A stretch of 64,000 nucleotides of DNA from Thioalkalivibrio sp. ALJT (GTDB taxonomy: Bacteria > Pseudomonadota > Gammaproteobacteria > Ectothiorhodospirales > Ectothiorhodospiraceae): positions 86,021 through 150,020 of the forward strand of contig NZ_KB907123.1 in NCBI RefSeq assembly GCF_000381825.1. The letters are read 5' to 3'. The translations under genes and the position numbers were made by a program. The number at the start of each line of letters is the position of its first letter. The stretch's first letter is position 1. The notes under the pieces were generated by a model. It was not told where the DNA came from and searched no databases. It was given only the letters and a program-made list of their open reading frames with translations. Below are positions 20,290 to 28,807 of this stretch, in pieces.

Positions 20290-20958
20290 TCAGTCCAACA
20301 TGATGCGCACCGCGGCGGCGGTGGCCCAGGGCGTGGTGACGAGTGCGAAGATCAGCAGCGCCCCCAGCAGCGAGAGATGGGCCTGTGCGCTGGAGCCGTG
20401 CATCACCGCGTCCACTGCACCTGATCCGAGGATCAGAGGGGGAACGTAGAGCGGAAGGATGAGCAATGCAATCAGCACGCCCCCGCCACGCACCCCGAGC
20501 GTAAGGGCGGCACCCACGGCACCGATCAGGCTCAGGATGGGCGTACCGAGCAGCAGGGCCAGCATCAGGACGCCGATCTCCCGCGCCTCCAGGCCAAGCT
20601 GGAGTCCCAGCAGGGGGGAGAGCAGGACCAGCGGCAGGCCGGCAACCAGCCAGTGTCCGAAGGTGCGGGTCAGCACCAGCAGGGCAAGCGGGAGAGGGAC
20701 CAGCAGGAGCTGCTCCAGGCTCCCGTCACGATAGTCATCCGCGAACAGGCGTTCCAGCGACAGCATGACCGCCAGCAGCGCGGCCACCCACAGAACGCCC
20801 GCCGCCACGGTCCGGAGGACCTCGGGGTCGGGTCCGATGCCCAGCGGGAACAGCGCCACCACCACGACGAAGAAGCCGGCCACCGTAAGTGCATCCTGGG
20901 GACGGCGCAGCGTAAGGACCAGGTCGCGCTGCAACAGGGCGAACAGCGATGCCGTCAT
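20290..20958 (-). CDS. ccmB: Haem exporter membrane subunit CcmB
   Basis: CcmB is the permease partner of the CcmA ATPase. The 222-residue protein has six hydrophobic segments and the typical N-terminus FALLQRDLVLTLRRPQDAL. With CcmA and CcmC it forms the ABC complex that uses ATP to release holo-CcmE. Its start overlaps the ccmA stop by 4 nt. Confidence 0.94.
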   Translation of the reverse strand: MTASLFALLQRDLVLTLRRPQDALTVAGFFVVVVALFPLGIGPDPEVLRTVAAGVLWVAALLAVMLSLERLFADDYRDGSLEQLLLVPLPLALLVLTRTFGHWLVAGLPLVLLSPLLGLQLGLEAREIGVLMLALLLGTPILSLIGAVGAALTLGVRGGGVLIALLILPLYVPPLILGSGAVDAVMHGSSAQAHLSLLGALLIFALVTTPWATAAAVRIMLD

Positions 20959-21638
20959 GCCGAGCGCTGCGACGGCGCCAGTTCCAGGGTTTGGCAGTCG
21001 CCGTCAATGTCGACGATCTGGTGTGTCGTAATGATCAACATGCCGCCTCTGTCAATGTGGTCCTGAAACGTGGTCCGCAGGACCTCGATGACGTGGACGT
21101 CGAGGGCCGCATACGGTTCGTCCAGGATCCATAACGGCCGCTTCTGCAGCAGCAGCCGCGCCAGCGCCACCCGCCGTTTCTGCCCCTGAGACAGGTACCG
21201 TGCCGGCACCTCTTCATAGCCGCCGAGGCCAAGCCGGTCAAGCATGACCAAGGCCTGGTCGGGGCTTCCCGCGCTGCCGTCCAGGCGTCCGGCATAGGTC
21301 AGGTTCTCCAGCGTGGTCAGATCATCCTTGAGGGCGTTCTGATGGCCCAGATATGCCAGACAGGTGCCGGGGCCTTCTTCGAGACGCTCCAGGGGCTGGC
21401 CGTCCCAGAAGATGGTGCCCTCAAGCGGTCGTGACAGGCCGGCCAGCATGCGCAGCAGAGTGGTCTTGCCACTGCCGTTGGGGCCGGCGACCTGCAGGAG
21501 CTGGCCCGGGTTCAGGGTGAGATCGAGAGCGCTGAACAGCAGGCGCACGCCGCGCTCGACGGCGAGCCCGCGGGCGCGGAATTCCCGAGGGGGATGAAGG
21601 AAACGCTCCTGGTTCACGGAAGTGGGTCCCGGTCGCAT
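20955..21638 (-). CDS. ccmA: ATP-binding subunit CcmA
   Basis: This is the ABC ATPase of the CcmAB(C) complex and the first gene of the ccm operon. It has Walker A GPNGSGKTT (about residue 51), signature LSQGQKRR, Walker B LWILDEPYAALD and an H-loop (TTHQ). The start is uncertain. ATG at 21638 gives 227 residues; an in-frame GTG eight codons on (VNQERFLH) is also possible. The operon promoter should lie in 21640-21720, but no clear consensus is visible. Confidence 0.92.
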   Translation of the reverse strand: MRPGPTSVNQERFLHPPREFRARGLAVERGVRLLFSALDLTLNPGQLLQVAGPNGSGKTTLLRMLAGLSRPLEGTIFWDGQPLERLEEGPGTCLAYLGHQNALKDDLTTLENLTYAGRLDGSAGSPDQALVMLDRLGLGGYEEVPARYLSQGQKRRVALARLLLQKRPLWILDEPYAALDVHVIEVLRTTFQDHIDRGGMLIITTHQIVDIDGDCQTLELAPSQRSA

Positions 21639-21986
21639 GGCGAGGGTGTATTGTGCCCGACGCGGCGTCCGCTGGGTACGGAGGTTCCGACCGGATCTGG
21701 CGCTGGGTGGCTGGACGCTTGCATCGAGCCTTCGTCTGGGTGTCAGTGGGGGCCCTGTGTGATCCATCCTCGGGGGCCGGAGCATCACCGCCTTCGGGAT
21801 GCCGTCTCAGGATGAGGGGGGTGGATCCGGCCCGAATCCGGCCGAATTCGGCTTGAACCAATGTGAGCCTGGCTCGCGCAGCGAGCCGAGGATGATTGGG
21901 TTGTTCAGTGTTGCCTTGCTCGGGCGAGTGGTTGTGCCCGCCCGGGCGGGCCGTCGCGCGGTCCGCCCGGAGGGTAGTGCGCTGCG
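21639..21986. other. Intergenic stretch between ccmA and the cytochrome gene
   Basis: No gene is supported. It holds two perfect inverted repeats: GGCTCGC/GCGAGCC near 21872-21889 and the 16-base palindrome GCCCGCCCGGGCGGGC near 21939-21954. The second sits just downstream of the cytochrome gene stop, but no T tract follows it. Confidence 0.4.
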
Positions 21987-23501
21987 CTATTGCTGTACGC
22001 GTGCCTCGTGGAACGCCATGCTGCGTGGTGCCAGGTGTTCGGCAGTGGCCCCCAGTTCCATGATGCGGGGCTTCATGGGTTCGAAGACCAGGTTGTAGAG
22101 CATTTCGGCACGCACATACGCGGCTTCCGTCGGAATCTCATCGTAGGAGATGACCCGCTGTTCATGTGGTTCCAGGCGGGTGTCCTGACGGACCTGGGTC
22201 GCTACCGGCGGCATCGCCGGCTTACCCTCGTCATCGCCGAGCTGATAGAACATGTACGCTTCCGGTGCCTCGTGCTGTGGATGGTCGGTGTAGTTCTCCC
22301 AGACCACGTTGCCGGTGCTGTCCAGCGCGGTAACCCGAACCTTGACGTTTCGGAACGGTGCCCCGGTGGGCATCTTGTGCGGCAGCAGGTTGGTGATTTC
22401 GACATCCGCACGCACGTTTTCGCCGTTGCGGCGGGCCTTCACCTCCATGCGGACGGCGCGCGAGAGCATGTGCGGGTCGTGTCCGCCACCCATGCGGTGG
22501 CTGGCGTGGTCGCCGGTGGTTGGCATATGGCAGGACTGACAGGTGACCTGCGAGCCACTTTCGTCAATCTCGCTGCCCGTATCGCACAGAGGCACGCCCT
22601 GCGGGTTGGGGCGCTGTTCGTGACAACCCAGGCAGAGTTGCGAACTCTTCATCATCGACGGGTTGCTGTCCATTGGCAACGCAGCATCGACATGATTCCC
22701 GGATGCGTCCTGGCGCGGGATGTGCGGGTTGGTTACGTCGCTGTCGTGTTTGGCGACCTGATCGAAGGGGAAGCCGCGCGGCCCCTGCAGGCGGTTTTCG
22801 TCCATTTCGTAGGCAAGGATACCAAGGCGCAATCCACCCCCTTCACGCTCAACGCCCCGGTAGCCCGAGATCTGGTGACAGGTCACGCAGCTCACGCCCT
22901 CGGCGTAGGCATCCTTCGCGTCCAGCTTGGTGACCTGATCCCTGGCGGCGTTGGGTGCATGACAGTTCAGGCACACCGGGAACGTCCCCGAGCGGTTATG
23001 GACCTGGTCGTGTTTGCGCGGGTCCCCGACTTCTCCGCGGTACATCAGCTCGTGGATAGGGTCCTTCAGCGCCGTGCTGTTGCGGTGCATCGACTGCTTC
23101 CATTCATCGTAGATCTCCTGATGGCAGGATGCGCAGACCTCGGCGGACACGTGATGCAGGGGCCCTTCCACTTGAAATGCGGCCGGCTCCGCGGCGTCCA
23201 GGGATGCATAGAACGCAGCCAGCTGTTCGATTGCCTCGTCCGACAAGCCGGCGCTCAGGGCGCCCATGGTCCCGCTTTCGCGCTCGCCCGAGCGGAACTC
23301 ATGCATCATCTGGACAAATTCGTTTTCCGGTATGCCGGCAATCGGCGGGTTGGGGCCCATTCCTTCGCCAGCAGCGCCGTGGCATGACGCACAGGACTGA
23401 CCGGCCAGCGCCGCGCCGGCTTCGATATCGACCTCGGCAGCCGCCGGGATAGAAAGGAAAAGGGCCAGCCCGAGGGCCGATGCCCAGAGTCGCATCTTCA
23501 T
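21987..23501 (-). CDS. Six-haem cytochrome c with N-terminal class I cytochrome domain
   Basis: This is a periplasmic electron-transfer protein of 504 residues. A signal peptide (about residues 1-22, ending IPAAAE) is followed by a small class I type domain (CASCHG, with distal M in the FVQMMHEF region). A larger multihaem domain follows with five more CXXCH sites: CASCH, CLNCH, CVTCH, CLGCH and CQSCH. The C-terminal third (about 370-504) has no haem site and looks beta-rich. The multihaem part resembles the cytochrome c554 / multihaem family. Its position beside the ccm operon fits a need for haem ligation, but the redox partner is unknown. It is transcribed alone. Confidence 0.85.
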   Translation of the reverse strand: MKMRLWASALGLALFLSIPAAAEVDIEAGAALAGQSCASCHGAAGEGMGPNPPIAGIPENEFVQMMHEFRSGERESGTMGALSAGLSDEAIEQLAAFYASLDAAEPAAFQVEGPLHHVSAEVCASCHQEIYDEWKQSMHRNSTALKDPIHELMYRGEVGDPRKHDQVHNRSGTFPVCLNCHAPNAARDQVTKLDAKDAYAEGVSCVTCHQISGYRGVEREGGGLRLGILAYEMDENRLQGPRGFPFDQVAKHDSDVTNPHIPRQDASGNHVDAALPMDSNPSMMKSSQLCLGCHEQRPNPQGVPLCDTGSEIDESGSQVTCQSCHMPTTGDHASHRMGGGHDPHMLSRAVRMEVKARRNGENVRADVEITNLLPHKMPTGAPFRNVKVRVTALDSTGNVVWENYTDHPQHEAPEAYMFYQLGDDEGKPAMPPVATQVRQDTRLEPHEQRVISYDEIPTEAAYVRAEMLYNLVFEPMKPRIMELGATAEHLAPRSMAFHEARVQQ

Positions 23502-23950
23502 GTTGCCTCCCTTGATGGATCTTGTGTGGTGCTGCTCGGTGCCCCGGTGGAATGGCTGCGGGCCCTGGATGGATTAGATAGACGCCGCTGCGGGTTTTTT
23601 CATCAAGTGCATCAATATGTTCTTACCTTCGGGCTTGCGCAGATAGGTACCCGCGTCAGTGCCGGGCTGGATGGCCCGAGTCGGTGGTCGTGCCGTATAT
23701 GCAAGTCCGAGAAGCCGATTGCCCGTGGGTTTCGGGCCGCCACGGGAGGGCATTTCTTGATGGGTGTCATGGCCGAAGTCGCGAGGGTGTCTGGCATTGG
23801 CACACAGCGATGAGGCTGCCTCGTCTGACGGCCTCGCTCGCGGTCGTCCTTGTGCAAGAAGCCAGTGTTTCCCCTGGGGCGCGAGTTTTACCCGGGTTGC
23901 CGGTAGACTCGGCAGCCGCTTGGCCATTGGATGATCGGAGAGGAACAGAG
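23502..23950. other. Intergenic stretch between divergent genes
   Basis: The 449 bases between the hexahaem cytochrome gene and the thioredoxin-like gene should carry two divergent promoters. An open frame runs through into the downstream gene from 23684, but it has no family features. I recognise no operator or RNA element. Confidence 0.4.
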
Positions 23951-24376
23951 ATGAGTGCAGAAGCAAACGGAGGCGCCCGGATGCCGGGGTGGGGCAAGGC
24001 CCTGATTACCATTGCCGTGCTGGTGGCGGCAGCGACCCTGATCTGGAGCCAGCTCCCGCGCGGTGCGTTCCCGACCGACCTGGACCGCATCGGTCAGGGC
24101 CAGCCGGTGGTGGTTGTGGTGCGGGATATCGCTTATGTGACCGGAGCCGAAGTCATGGACCGCCTGAATCAGGTGCGCCCGGACTATGCGGATCGGATCG
24201 AATTCATGGCCGCGCACCACGGACGACCTGAAGGCCAGGCATTTGCCCGTGACCACGGCGTACGCGACGGAGCCGTCGTGCTGTTCGATGCTCAGGGTCA
24301 CCGCATCGGCGCCCTGGAGGCGCCGGAGACCGAGGCCGAGATCAGAGAGCTGCTGGACCGCGCTGCCCCGAGGTAG
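23951..24376 (+). CDS. Membrane-anchored thioredoxin-fold protein lacking the CxxC site
   Basis: This 141-residue protein has one N-terminal membrane helix (about residues 16-33, ALITIAVLVAAATLIWSQL). The periplasmic domain follows the thioredoxin order (VVVVVRDI strand, RIEFMAAHH strand, DGAVVLFDAQGHRIGAL with the usual loop and hairpin, then a C-terminal helix). The position of the catalytic CxxC (after VVVVVRD) has no cysteine, so it is not expected to act as an oxidoreductase. The start ATG at 23951 has AGAGGAACAG upstream. The fold assignment is inference; the function is unknown. Confidence 0.65.
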   Translation: MSAEANGGARMPGWGKALITIAVLVAAATLIWSQLPRGAFPTDLDRIGQGQPVVVVVRDIAYVTGAEVMDRLNQVRPDYADRIEFMAAHHGRPEGQAFARDHGVRDGAVVLFDAQGHRIGALEAPETEAEIRELLDRAAPR

Positions 24377-24485
24377 CCCAGTGCCCCTGCTTACGCCAGT
24401 CTGCGTGTGCCCGGTCTGTCAGGGCCGGATGGGTGTGGGCGCGGCCTGAGGGATAGCGGTCGGGCAGTTTGCCCGTGCGGCCGCG

Positions 24486-25826
24486 TCAGGCCTCGCGCAT
24501 CAGCGCTGCGCTGACTGCACCGGAAAGGCTCATCAGTGCGAGTACGAAGATCGCGACTTCGGTGCCGGCGAGCTGCGCCAGCAACCCGAACAACCCGCCG
24601 ACCAGCAGCAGTGCGCCGATCACTGTATTACTGACAGCGGTGAAGGCGGCGCGGGTCTCCTGAGTTGCCATGTCCACCAGATAGGTCTTGCGCCCCAGTC
24701 GCACCCCGGCATGGCTGACGCCGAGCAGGAAGAACAGCGCGGCGAAGACCCAGCCACCAGGCACCAGGGCATGATCGGTATCTGCCGGCGCGAACCATAT
24801 GGCCAGCGCGACCGCGATCCCCAGTGCGGCGGCCAGCAGCCCGGACAGGATCAGGACCCCGCGCGCGGAACGATCGGACAACCGTCCCCAGACCGGTGCG
24901 GAGACCGCCGAGGCCAGTCCGCTGGCCAGGATCAGCAGGCCCAGGGTGCCCAGGTCGCCGCTGGTGGCATCCTCTGCCAGCAGCACGTAGAACGGCAGCG
25001 CCAGGGCGGTGCTCATCAGCAGGGCACGGGTGAAGACGAAGTGAGCAAATGCGCGGTCTGTCCACAGCAGGCGGATGGAGCGCAGGGCCTCGACCACGGC
25101 GTTGGCACCGCCCGCGGTGGCACCGGGGGTCTCGCGCAGCCGCGCGAAGGTAGCGCCGGCCACCCACCAGGCACCGGCGGAGGCCAGCAGCAGCGCAACG
25201 AAGACGCCGACGCCGGCCTCCTCGAGGTTGGCCAGGGTCAGGTAGACGCCCAGCCCGAGGGTAAAGAAGCCGGCGGCGGAGGCGGCATAGCCCATCACCG
25301 TGCCACGCTGGTGCTTGGCGATGGTCTTGCCCAATACATCCTTGGAGGCAACCGAATTGAGGCCGCGTGCCAGGGCGAACAGGGTCAGCAGACCGAGGAT
25401 GGCCCAGCCGGCGGCGGCCCCCTCCAGGGTCACTGCGACAATGGCCATCCCGGCCACGGCCAGCCCGGACAGCACACTGCCCAGAATCCAGAAGCCCTTG
25501 CGGATGGCGCGGCGGCGGATCGAGGCGGCGACCACCAACTGCGGCAGCAGCGAGCCGGATTCGCGGATGGGCACCAGGAAGCCGGCGAACGCGGCCGGGG
25601 CTCCAAGGGCCCCGAGCAGCCAGGCAAGCACCAGCCGGGCAGAGGCCAGTTCATCGCCGATCTTGCTCAGGGTATTCGCGATCAGGTGGACGAAGAAGTT
25701 GGCCGGCTGTGCGCGGCAGGCCTCCTCGGGGATGTCCTTGCAGACCCGCGCGTCTTCGTCGCCGGCGATGGTCTCGTAGAGTGCGAGCATCGGGCGCGGC
25801 AGTGGGTCCCGGGTGTTTTCGGTCAT
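24486..25826 (-). CDS. Major facilitator superfamily transporter
   Basis: This 446-residue polytopic membrane protein has about 12 hydrophobic segments and an extended hydrophilic N-terminus (about residues 1-45). The motif GRLSDRSARG in the second half (about residue 315) is MFS-like, and the first half contains PIRESGSLLPQLVV. The substrate is unknown. It stands alone; the start ATG at 25826 is the first in frame. Confidence 0.8.
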   Translation of the reverse strand: MTENTRDPLPRPMLALYETIAGDEDARVCKDIPEEACRAQPANFFVHLIANTLSKIGDELASARLVLAWLLGALGAPAAFAGFLVPIRESGSLLPQLVVAASIRRRAIRKGFWILGSVLSGLAVAGMAIVAVTLEGAAAGWAILGLLTLFALARGLNSVASKDVLGKTIAKHQRGTVMGYAASAAGFFTLGLGVYLTLANLEEAGVGVFVALLLASAGAWWVAGATFARLRETPGATAGGANAVVEALRSIRLLWTDRAFAHFVFTRALLMSTALALPFYVLLAEDATSGDLGTLGLLILASGLASAVSAPVWGRLSDRSARGVLILSGLLAAALGIAVALAIWFAPADTDHALVPGGWVFAALFFLLGVSHAGVRLGRKTYLVDMATQETRAAFTAVSNTVIGALLLVGGLFGLLAQLAGTEVAIFVLALMSLSGAVSAALMREA

Positions 25827-26137
25827 CGGTGCAATCCGGTGTGAATGGGGTTCCGGTTCCTGTTCCGTCTGCGCCTGGCCTGGCGGCGAGGGTGCCGCGG
25901 TCGCTGCGTCACCCCGGAAACCGCGCGGCGGTTATCCGGGGGCTCCACGGGGTGGGATTGTACCCGTAGGCTGGGACTGAACCGGCGTGTGGAGACCCCG
26001 GCTCTGTGTTGCACTGCGGCCGGGATGACGAAGAGGGGCGGGCCATGCACGCTCCCGACCGGGCCCTGCCACTGGTGGACGCTCGTTGCCAATCACGCTG
26101 CGCAACGACGGCGGGGGGCGGAGCCTGCGGCGTGACG
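25827..26137. other. Intergenic stretch, nothing recognised
   Basis: These 311 bases lie between metA (ending at 26138) and the start of the MFS gene. Both neighbours are on the minus strand, so the region should contain the MFS promoter. I see no terminator hairpin with a T tract and no coding signal. Confidence 0.35.
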
Positions 26138-27208
26138 TCAGCGCCGGCCGGCGAGCGGATCGTTCGGGTCGACGCTGTCGCGGAACGGGTGGCGCCGGTC
26201 CAGGTTGGTGAGCTGATAGACGTTGCCCAGCCAGTTGTTCATGACCGCGAGCGCGGTGTCGTGCCAGGTATTGTCGAGGCGATCCAGCAGCAGCGCCTCG
26301 GGCAGGGCCGGGATCTCGGTGCAGTGTTCCAGCGCGGCCTCGACGTGTTCGCGGTGCTCGTCGAGGATCGCTGCTGCCTGCGGCAGCAGGTAGTTTTCCG
26401 GCAGCGGCGGATAGGCGTCGCGCTCGCCCTGTATGTAGCGCACCACCTCGCGCTTGTATTCCTTGAGCAGGCTGATCGAGTCGTATTCCGGGTGGCCCTG
26501 GAAGAAGACCATGCGAAAGCCGTCCGGGGATGCCCCCAGGTGGATGCCGGCGTCCTCGCTTTCGACCAGCACCCGCAGGCCGTGGCGTTCGAATTGCTGA
26601 CGCGAGACATCGTTGTAGCGTGAGTGCGGCACGTCGAAACGCGTGTTCACGCCGATGACCAGCGGATGGCCGCGGTCCACCACGCGATGCGGGAATACCC
26701 CCCACAGCTTCTCGCCCATGTGCACGCGATGTTCGCCGTAGCGGGCCTGCAGCACGGCGTGGGTGGCGAGGCAGGAACACAAGGTGGAGGTCACGTTCTC
26801 CCAGGCCCAGTCGACCACCTCGGCCAGCGGTTCCCAGAATGGCTCCAGTGCCAGATCGGGCTGGGTCACGTTGGCGCCGGTAATGATCAGGGCGTCGAGG
26901 CCCTCCTTCTTCAGGTTCTCGAAGTCCTCGTAGTACTGCTGGACGTGATCGCGCCCCTTCGGCCCGCGCTTGAGCTGCGGCAGGGTGAACGGGTGGATGT
27001 AGAACTGTGCGATCTGGTTACTCTCGCCAATCAGGCGGAAGAACTGGCGCTCGGTGGCCGCCAGGGCGGCGTCCGGCATCATGTTCAGCAGCCCGATATG
27101 CAGCGCGCGGATCTCCTGCTGCTGGGCAAAGTCGTTGGGCAGTACGGTCTCGCCCTCGCTTCTCAGGCGGGCGAAGGTGGGCAGGCCGGAGTGGGCGACG
27201 AGTGGCAT
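26138..27208 (-). CDS. metA: Homoserine O-succinyltransferase (MetA/MetAS family)
   Basis: This enzyme acylates the hydroxyl of homoserine, the first committed step of methionine synthesis. The 356-residue protein has the MetA-type glutamine-amidotransferase-like fold: LLNMMPDAALAATERQF near residue 40, the catalytic cysteine in TSTLCSCLATHAV (about residue 145), and the His/Glu pair in FFQGHPEYD (about 240). Whether it uses succinyl- or acetyl-CoA cannot be settled by eye. Its start overlaps the stop of the upstream ATPase gene by one base (TAATG). Confidence 0.92.
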   Translation of the reverse strand: MPLVAHSGLPTFARLRSEGETVLPNDFAQQQEIRALHIGLLNMMPDAALAATERQFFRLIGESNQIAQFYIHPFTLPQLKRGPKGRDHVQQYYEDFENLKKEGLDALIITGANVTQPDLALEPFWEPLAEVVDWAWENVTSTLCSCLATHAVLQARYGEHRVHMGEKLWGVFPHRVVDRGHPLVIGVNTRFDVPHSRYNDVSRQQFERHGLRVLVESEDAGIHLGASPDGFRMVFFQGHPEYDSISLLKEYKREVVRYIQGERDAYPPLPENYLLPQAAAILDEHREHVEAALEHCTEIPALPEALLLDRLDNTWHDTALAVMNNWLGNVYQLTNLDRRHPFRDSVDPNDPLAGRR

Positions 27209-28059
27209 TAGAGTCGAGCCTTCCGTTCCAGGGCCATGCAGACCAGGTCATCGAAGTCCGCCGCGTTGCGCACACGGCCCAGTTCGGTGGTGCTGATGGT
27301 GTAGCCATGCGTCTCGGCGATTGCCTCGTAGCGCGGCAGGCGTGCACGAAACAGACGCGAGAACACCCAGCGCACAAAGGCGTTGGGATCGATCTGGGCG
27401 ACATAGTCGAGCCCCTCGTCGCGCATGTATTCGGCCAGCTGCTGATCGAGGAAGGCCTCGCGGTAGTATAGCGGCTTCGGATCGCTTTCTGCGCGTTCGA
27501 TCAGCTGGCGCTCGTCCTCGTCGGTCGCCTTGATGTAGAGGATCAACGTGTGCTCGGCGAGGGTCTCCAGCACGCCGGGGCTGTCCAGTTCGCAGACCGA
27601 GCCGCCGGCATCATTCACGAAATGCGGGTACCCGAACAGCGACTGTGCCTTGTGGATGAAGTCGGGCACGTCGAGCATGGCCTGCACCTCGGCCTCGTGG
27701 TGCAGGCTCTGGCGGCGCTTGAACTCGGTCAGTGGCAGGCCGCCCAGCTCCGGGTTGCCCAGCTTGCCCAGAAAGCTCGCCACCGGGTGCAGGTTGTCCA
27801 CCGTGATGTTGTTGATGATCTGGATCGAATCCGAACGCAGCAGGTCGCGCAGAAACGGCACGGCCATCGCCTGCGCCTTGATGTTGTCCAGGATCGGTTC
27901 GCTCAGGTAGCGCGTGCCGATGCGGTAGTCACCCGAATAGTGAAACCACTCCTCGCGCCGCAGCATGTTGGACAGGCGCGTCTTGCCGACACCGGACATC
28001 CCCAGCAGGGTAATGCGGCGGTGGTCCTGATTGCGGTACTCGTCGGGGGTCAGGCGCAT
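27208..28059 (-). CDS. P-loop ATPase of unknown function
   Basis: This 283-residue protein has an N-terminal Walker A GMSGVGKTRLS (about residues 20-30), a probable Walker B region near VNDAGGSVCELD and LILYIKATDEDE. The rest has no recognisable domain. It has no signal peptide or membrane helix. It is translationally coupled to metA (TAATG), so the two are likely made together, but I do not recognise the family. The architecture is that of an adenylate-kinase-like or ATP/GTP-binding protein. Confidence 0.8.
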   Translation of the reverse strand: MRLTPDEYRNQDHRRITLLGMSGVGKTRLSNMLRREEWFHYSGDYRIGTRYLSEPILDNIKAQAMAVPFLRDLLRSDSIQIINNITVDNLHPVASFLGKLGNPELGGLPLTEFKRRQSLHHEAEVQAMLDVPDFIHKAQSLFGYPHFVNDAGGSVCELDSPGVLETLAEHTLILYIKATDEDERQLIERAESDPKPLYYREAFLDQQLAEYMRDEGLDYVAQIDPNAFVRWVFSRLFRARLPRYEAIAETHGYTISTTELGRVRNAADFDDLVCMALERKARL

Positions 28060-28069
28060 GGCGGAGGTT

Positions 28070-28216
28070 CTATCGACGCAGGATGAACAGGATACCGGCG
28101 ATGACCGCCAGGCCGCTGATCACATAGTGGTCATACTGGAACTGCAGCCCCAGCAAGCCGCGCAGGCCGAACAGGATCAGCCACAAGCCCAGCAAAATGT
28201 TTCCAAGCATGCGCAT
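28070..28216 (-). CDS. Small two-helix membrane protein
   Basis: This 48-residue frame begins MRMLGNILLGLWLILFGLRG and continues through a second hydrophobic stretch (ISGLAVIAGILFILRR). It sits 10 nt before the downstream ATPase gene in the same orientation and 18 nt after the isochorismatase gene. AGGGAT lies about 12 nt before the ATG. The sequence looks like a compact two-helix hairpin with a basic end. Function unknown. Confidence 0.6.
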   Translation of the reverse strand: MRMLGNILLGLWLILFGLRGLLGLQFQYDHYVISGLAVIAGILFILRR

Positions 28217-28234
28217 TCGTGCGGATATCCCTGA

Positions 28235-28807
28235 TTAGCGGATCAGCTGGCTCAGTTCGCGAAACTGCGGGTCGGCGGCGTCGCGCAGCCATTCGAACAG
28301 CACCGATTCGTGGTTGGTGATGATCGCGCCCGCCGCACGCAGGCGCTCCAGCCCGTTGTGCTTGCGCGTCGCGTCGCGCGAGCAGACGGCATCCTCGACC
28401 ACGAACACGGTGATGCCGTCTTCCAGCAATTCCAGCGCGGTCTGGGTCACGCAGATGTGGGCCTCGGCACCGGTCAGGATGATCTGCTCGCCGGCGGTCA
28501 GGTGCGCCCGTAGCCCGGGTTCTGCGCAGCAGGAGAAGGCCGTCTTGTCGCTGACCCGGCCTTCTCCACCCAGTGCCTGCTGCAGGGTTTCGGTGACGTC
28601 GCCAAGGCCCCTGGGATACTGGCGCGAGATCTCGATCGGGATGCCGAGCTTGCGGGCCGCTTCGATCAGGCGTGCGGAATGGCGCTCGACCTCGCGGCGG
28701 GCGCCTTCCGGCATGGCAGCCAGAAGGCGCTCCTGGAGGTCGATCAGGACCAGGCGTGAATGGTGACGATCACAACGGGCCCGGAGGTGGTGCGCGGTGG
28801 CGGGCAT
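28235..28807 (-). CDS. Isochorismatase-family cysteine hydrolase
   Basis: This 190-residue protein has the family triad. The Asp is in LVLIDLQERL (about residue 22), Lys in VSDKTAFSC (about 89), and the nucleophile Cys in GAEAHICVTQTAL (about 118). The family includes nicotinamidases and related amidases; the substrate here is unknown. The ATG at 28807 overlaps the tolC stop (TGATG), so it is coupled to tolC. A GTG one codon upstream is possible. Confidence 0.87.
   Translation of the reverse strand: MPATAHHLRARCDRHHSRLVLIDLQERLLAAMPEGARREVERHSARLIEAARKLGIPIEISRQYPRGLGDVTETLQQALGGEGRVSDKTAFSCCAEPGLRAHLTAGEQIILTGAEAHICVTQTALELLEDGITVFVVEDAVCSRDATRKHNGLERLRAAGAIITNHESVLFEWLRDAADPQFRELSQLIR

Noticed and set aside
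21939-21954. Palindrome GCCCGCCCGGGCGGGC as a terminator
   Set aside because: It has no loop and no T tract after it on either strand.
28272-28310. Search for tRNA, rRNA or riboswitch near the methionine gene
   Set aside because: No cloverleaf, rRNA core or SAM-riboswitch-like element could be found by eye.
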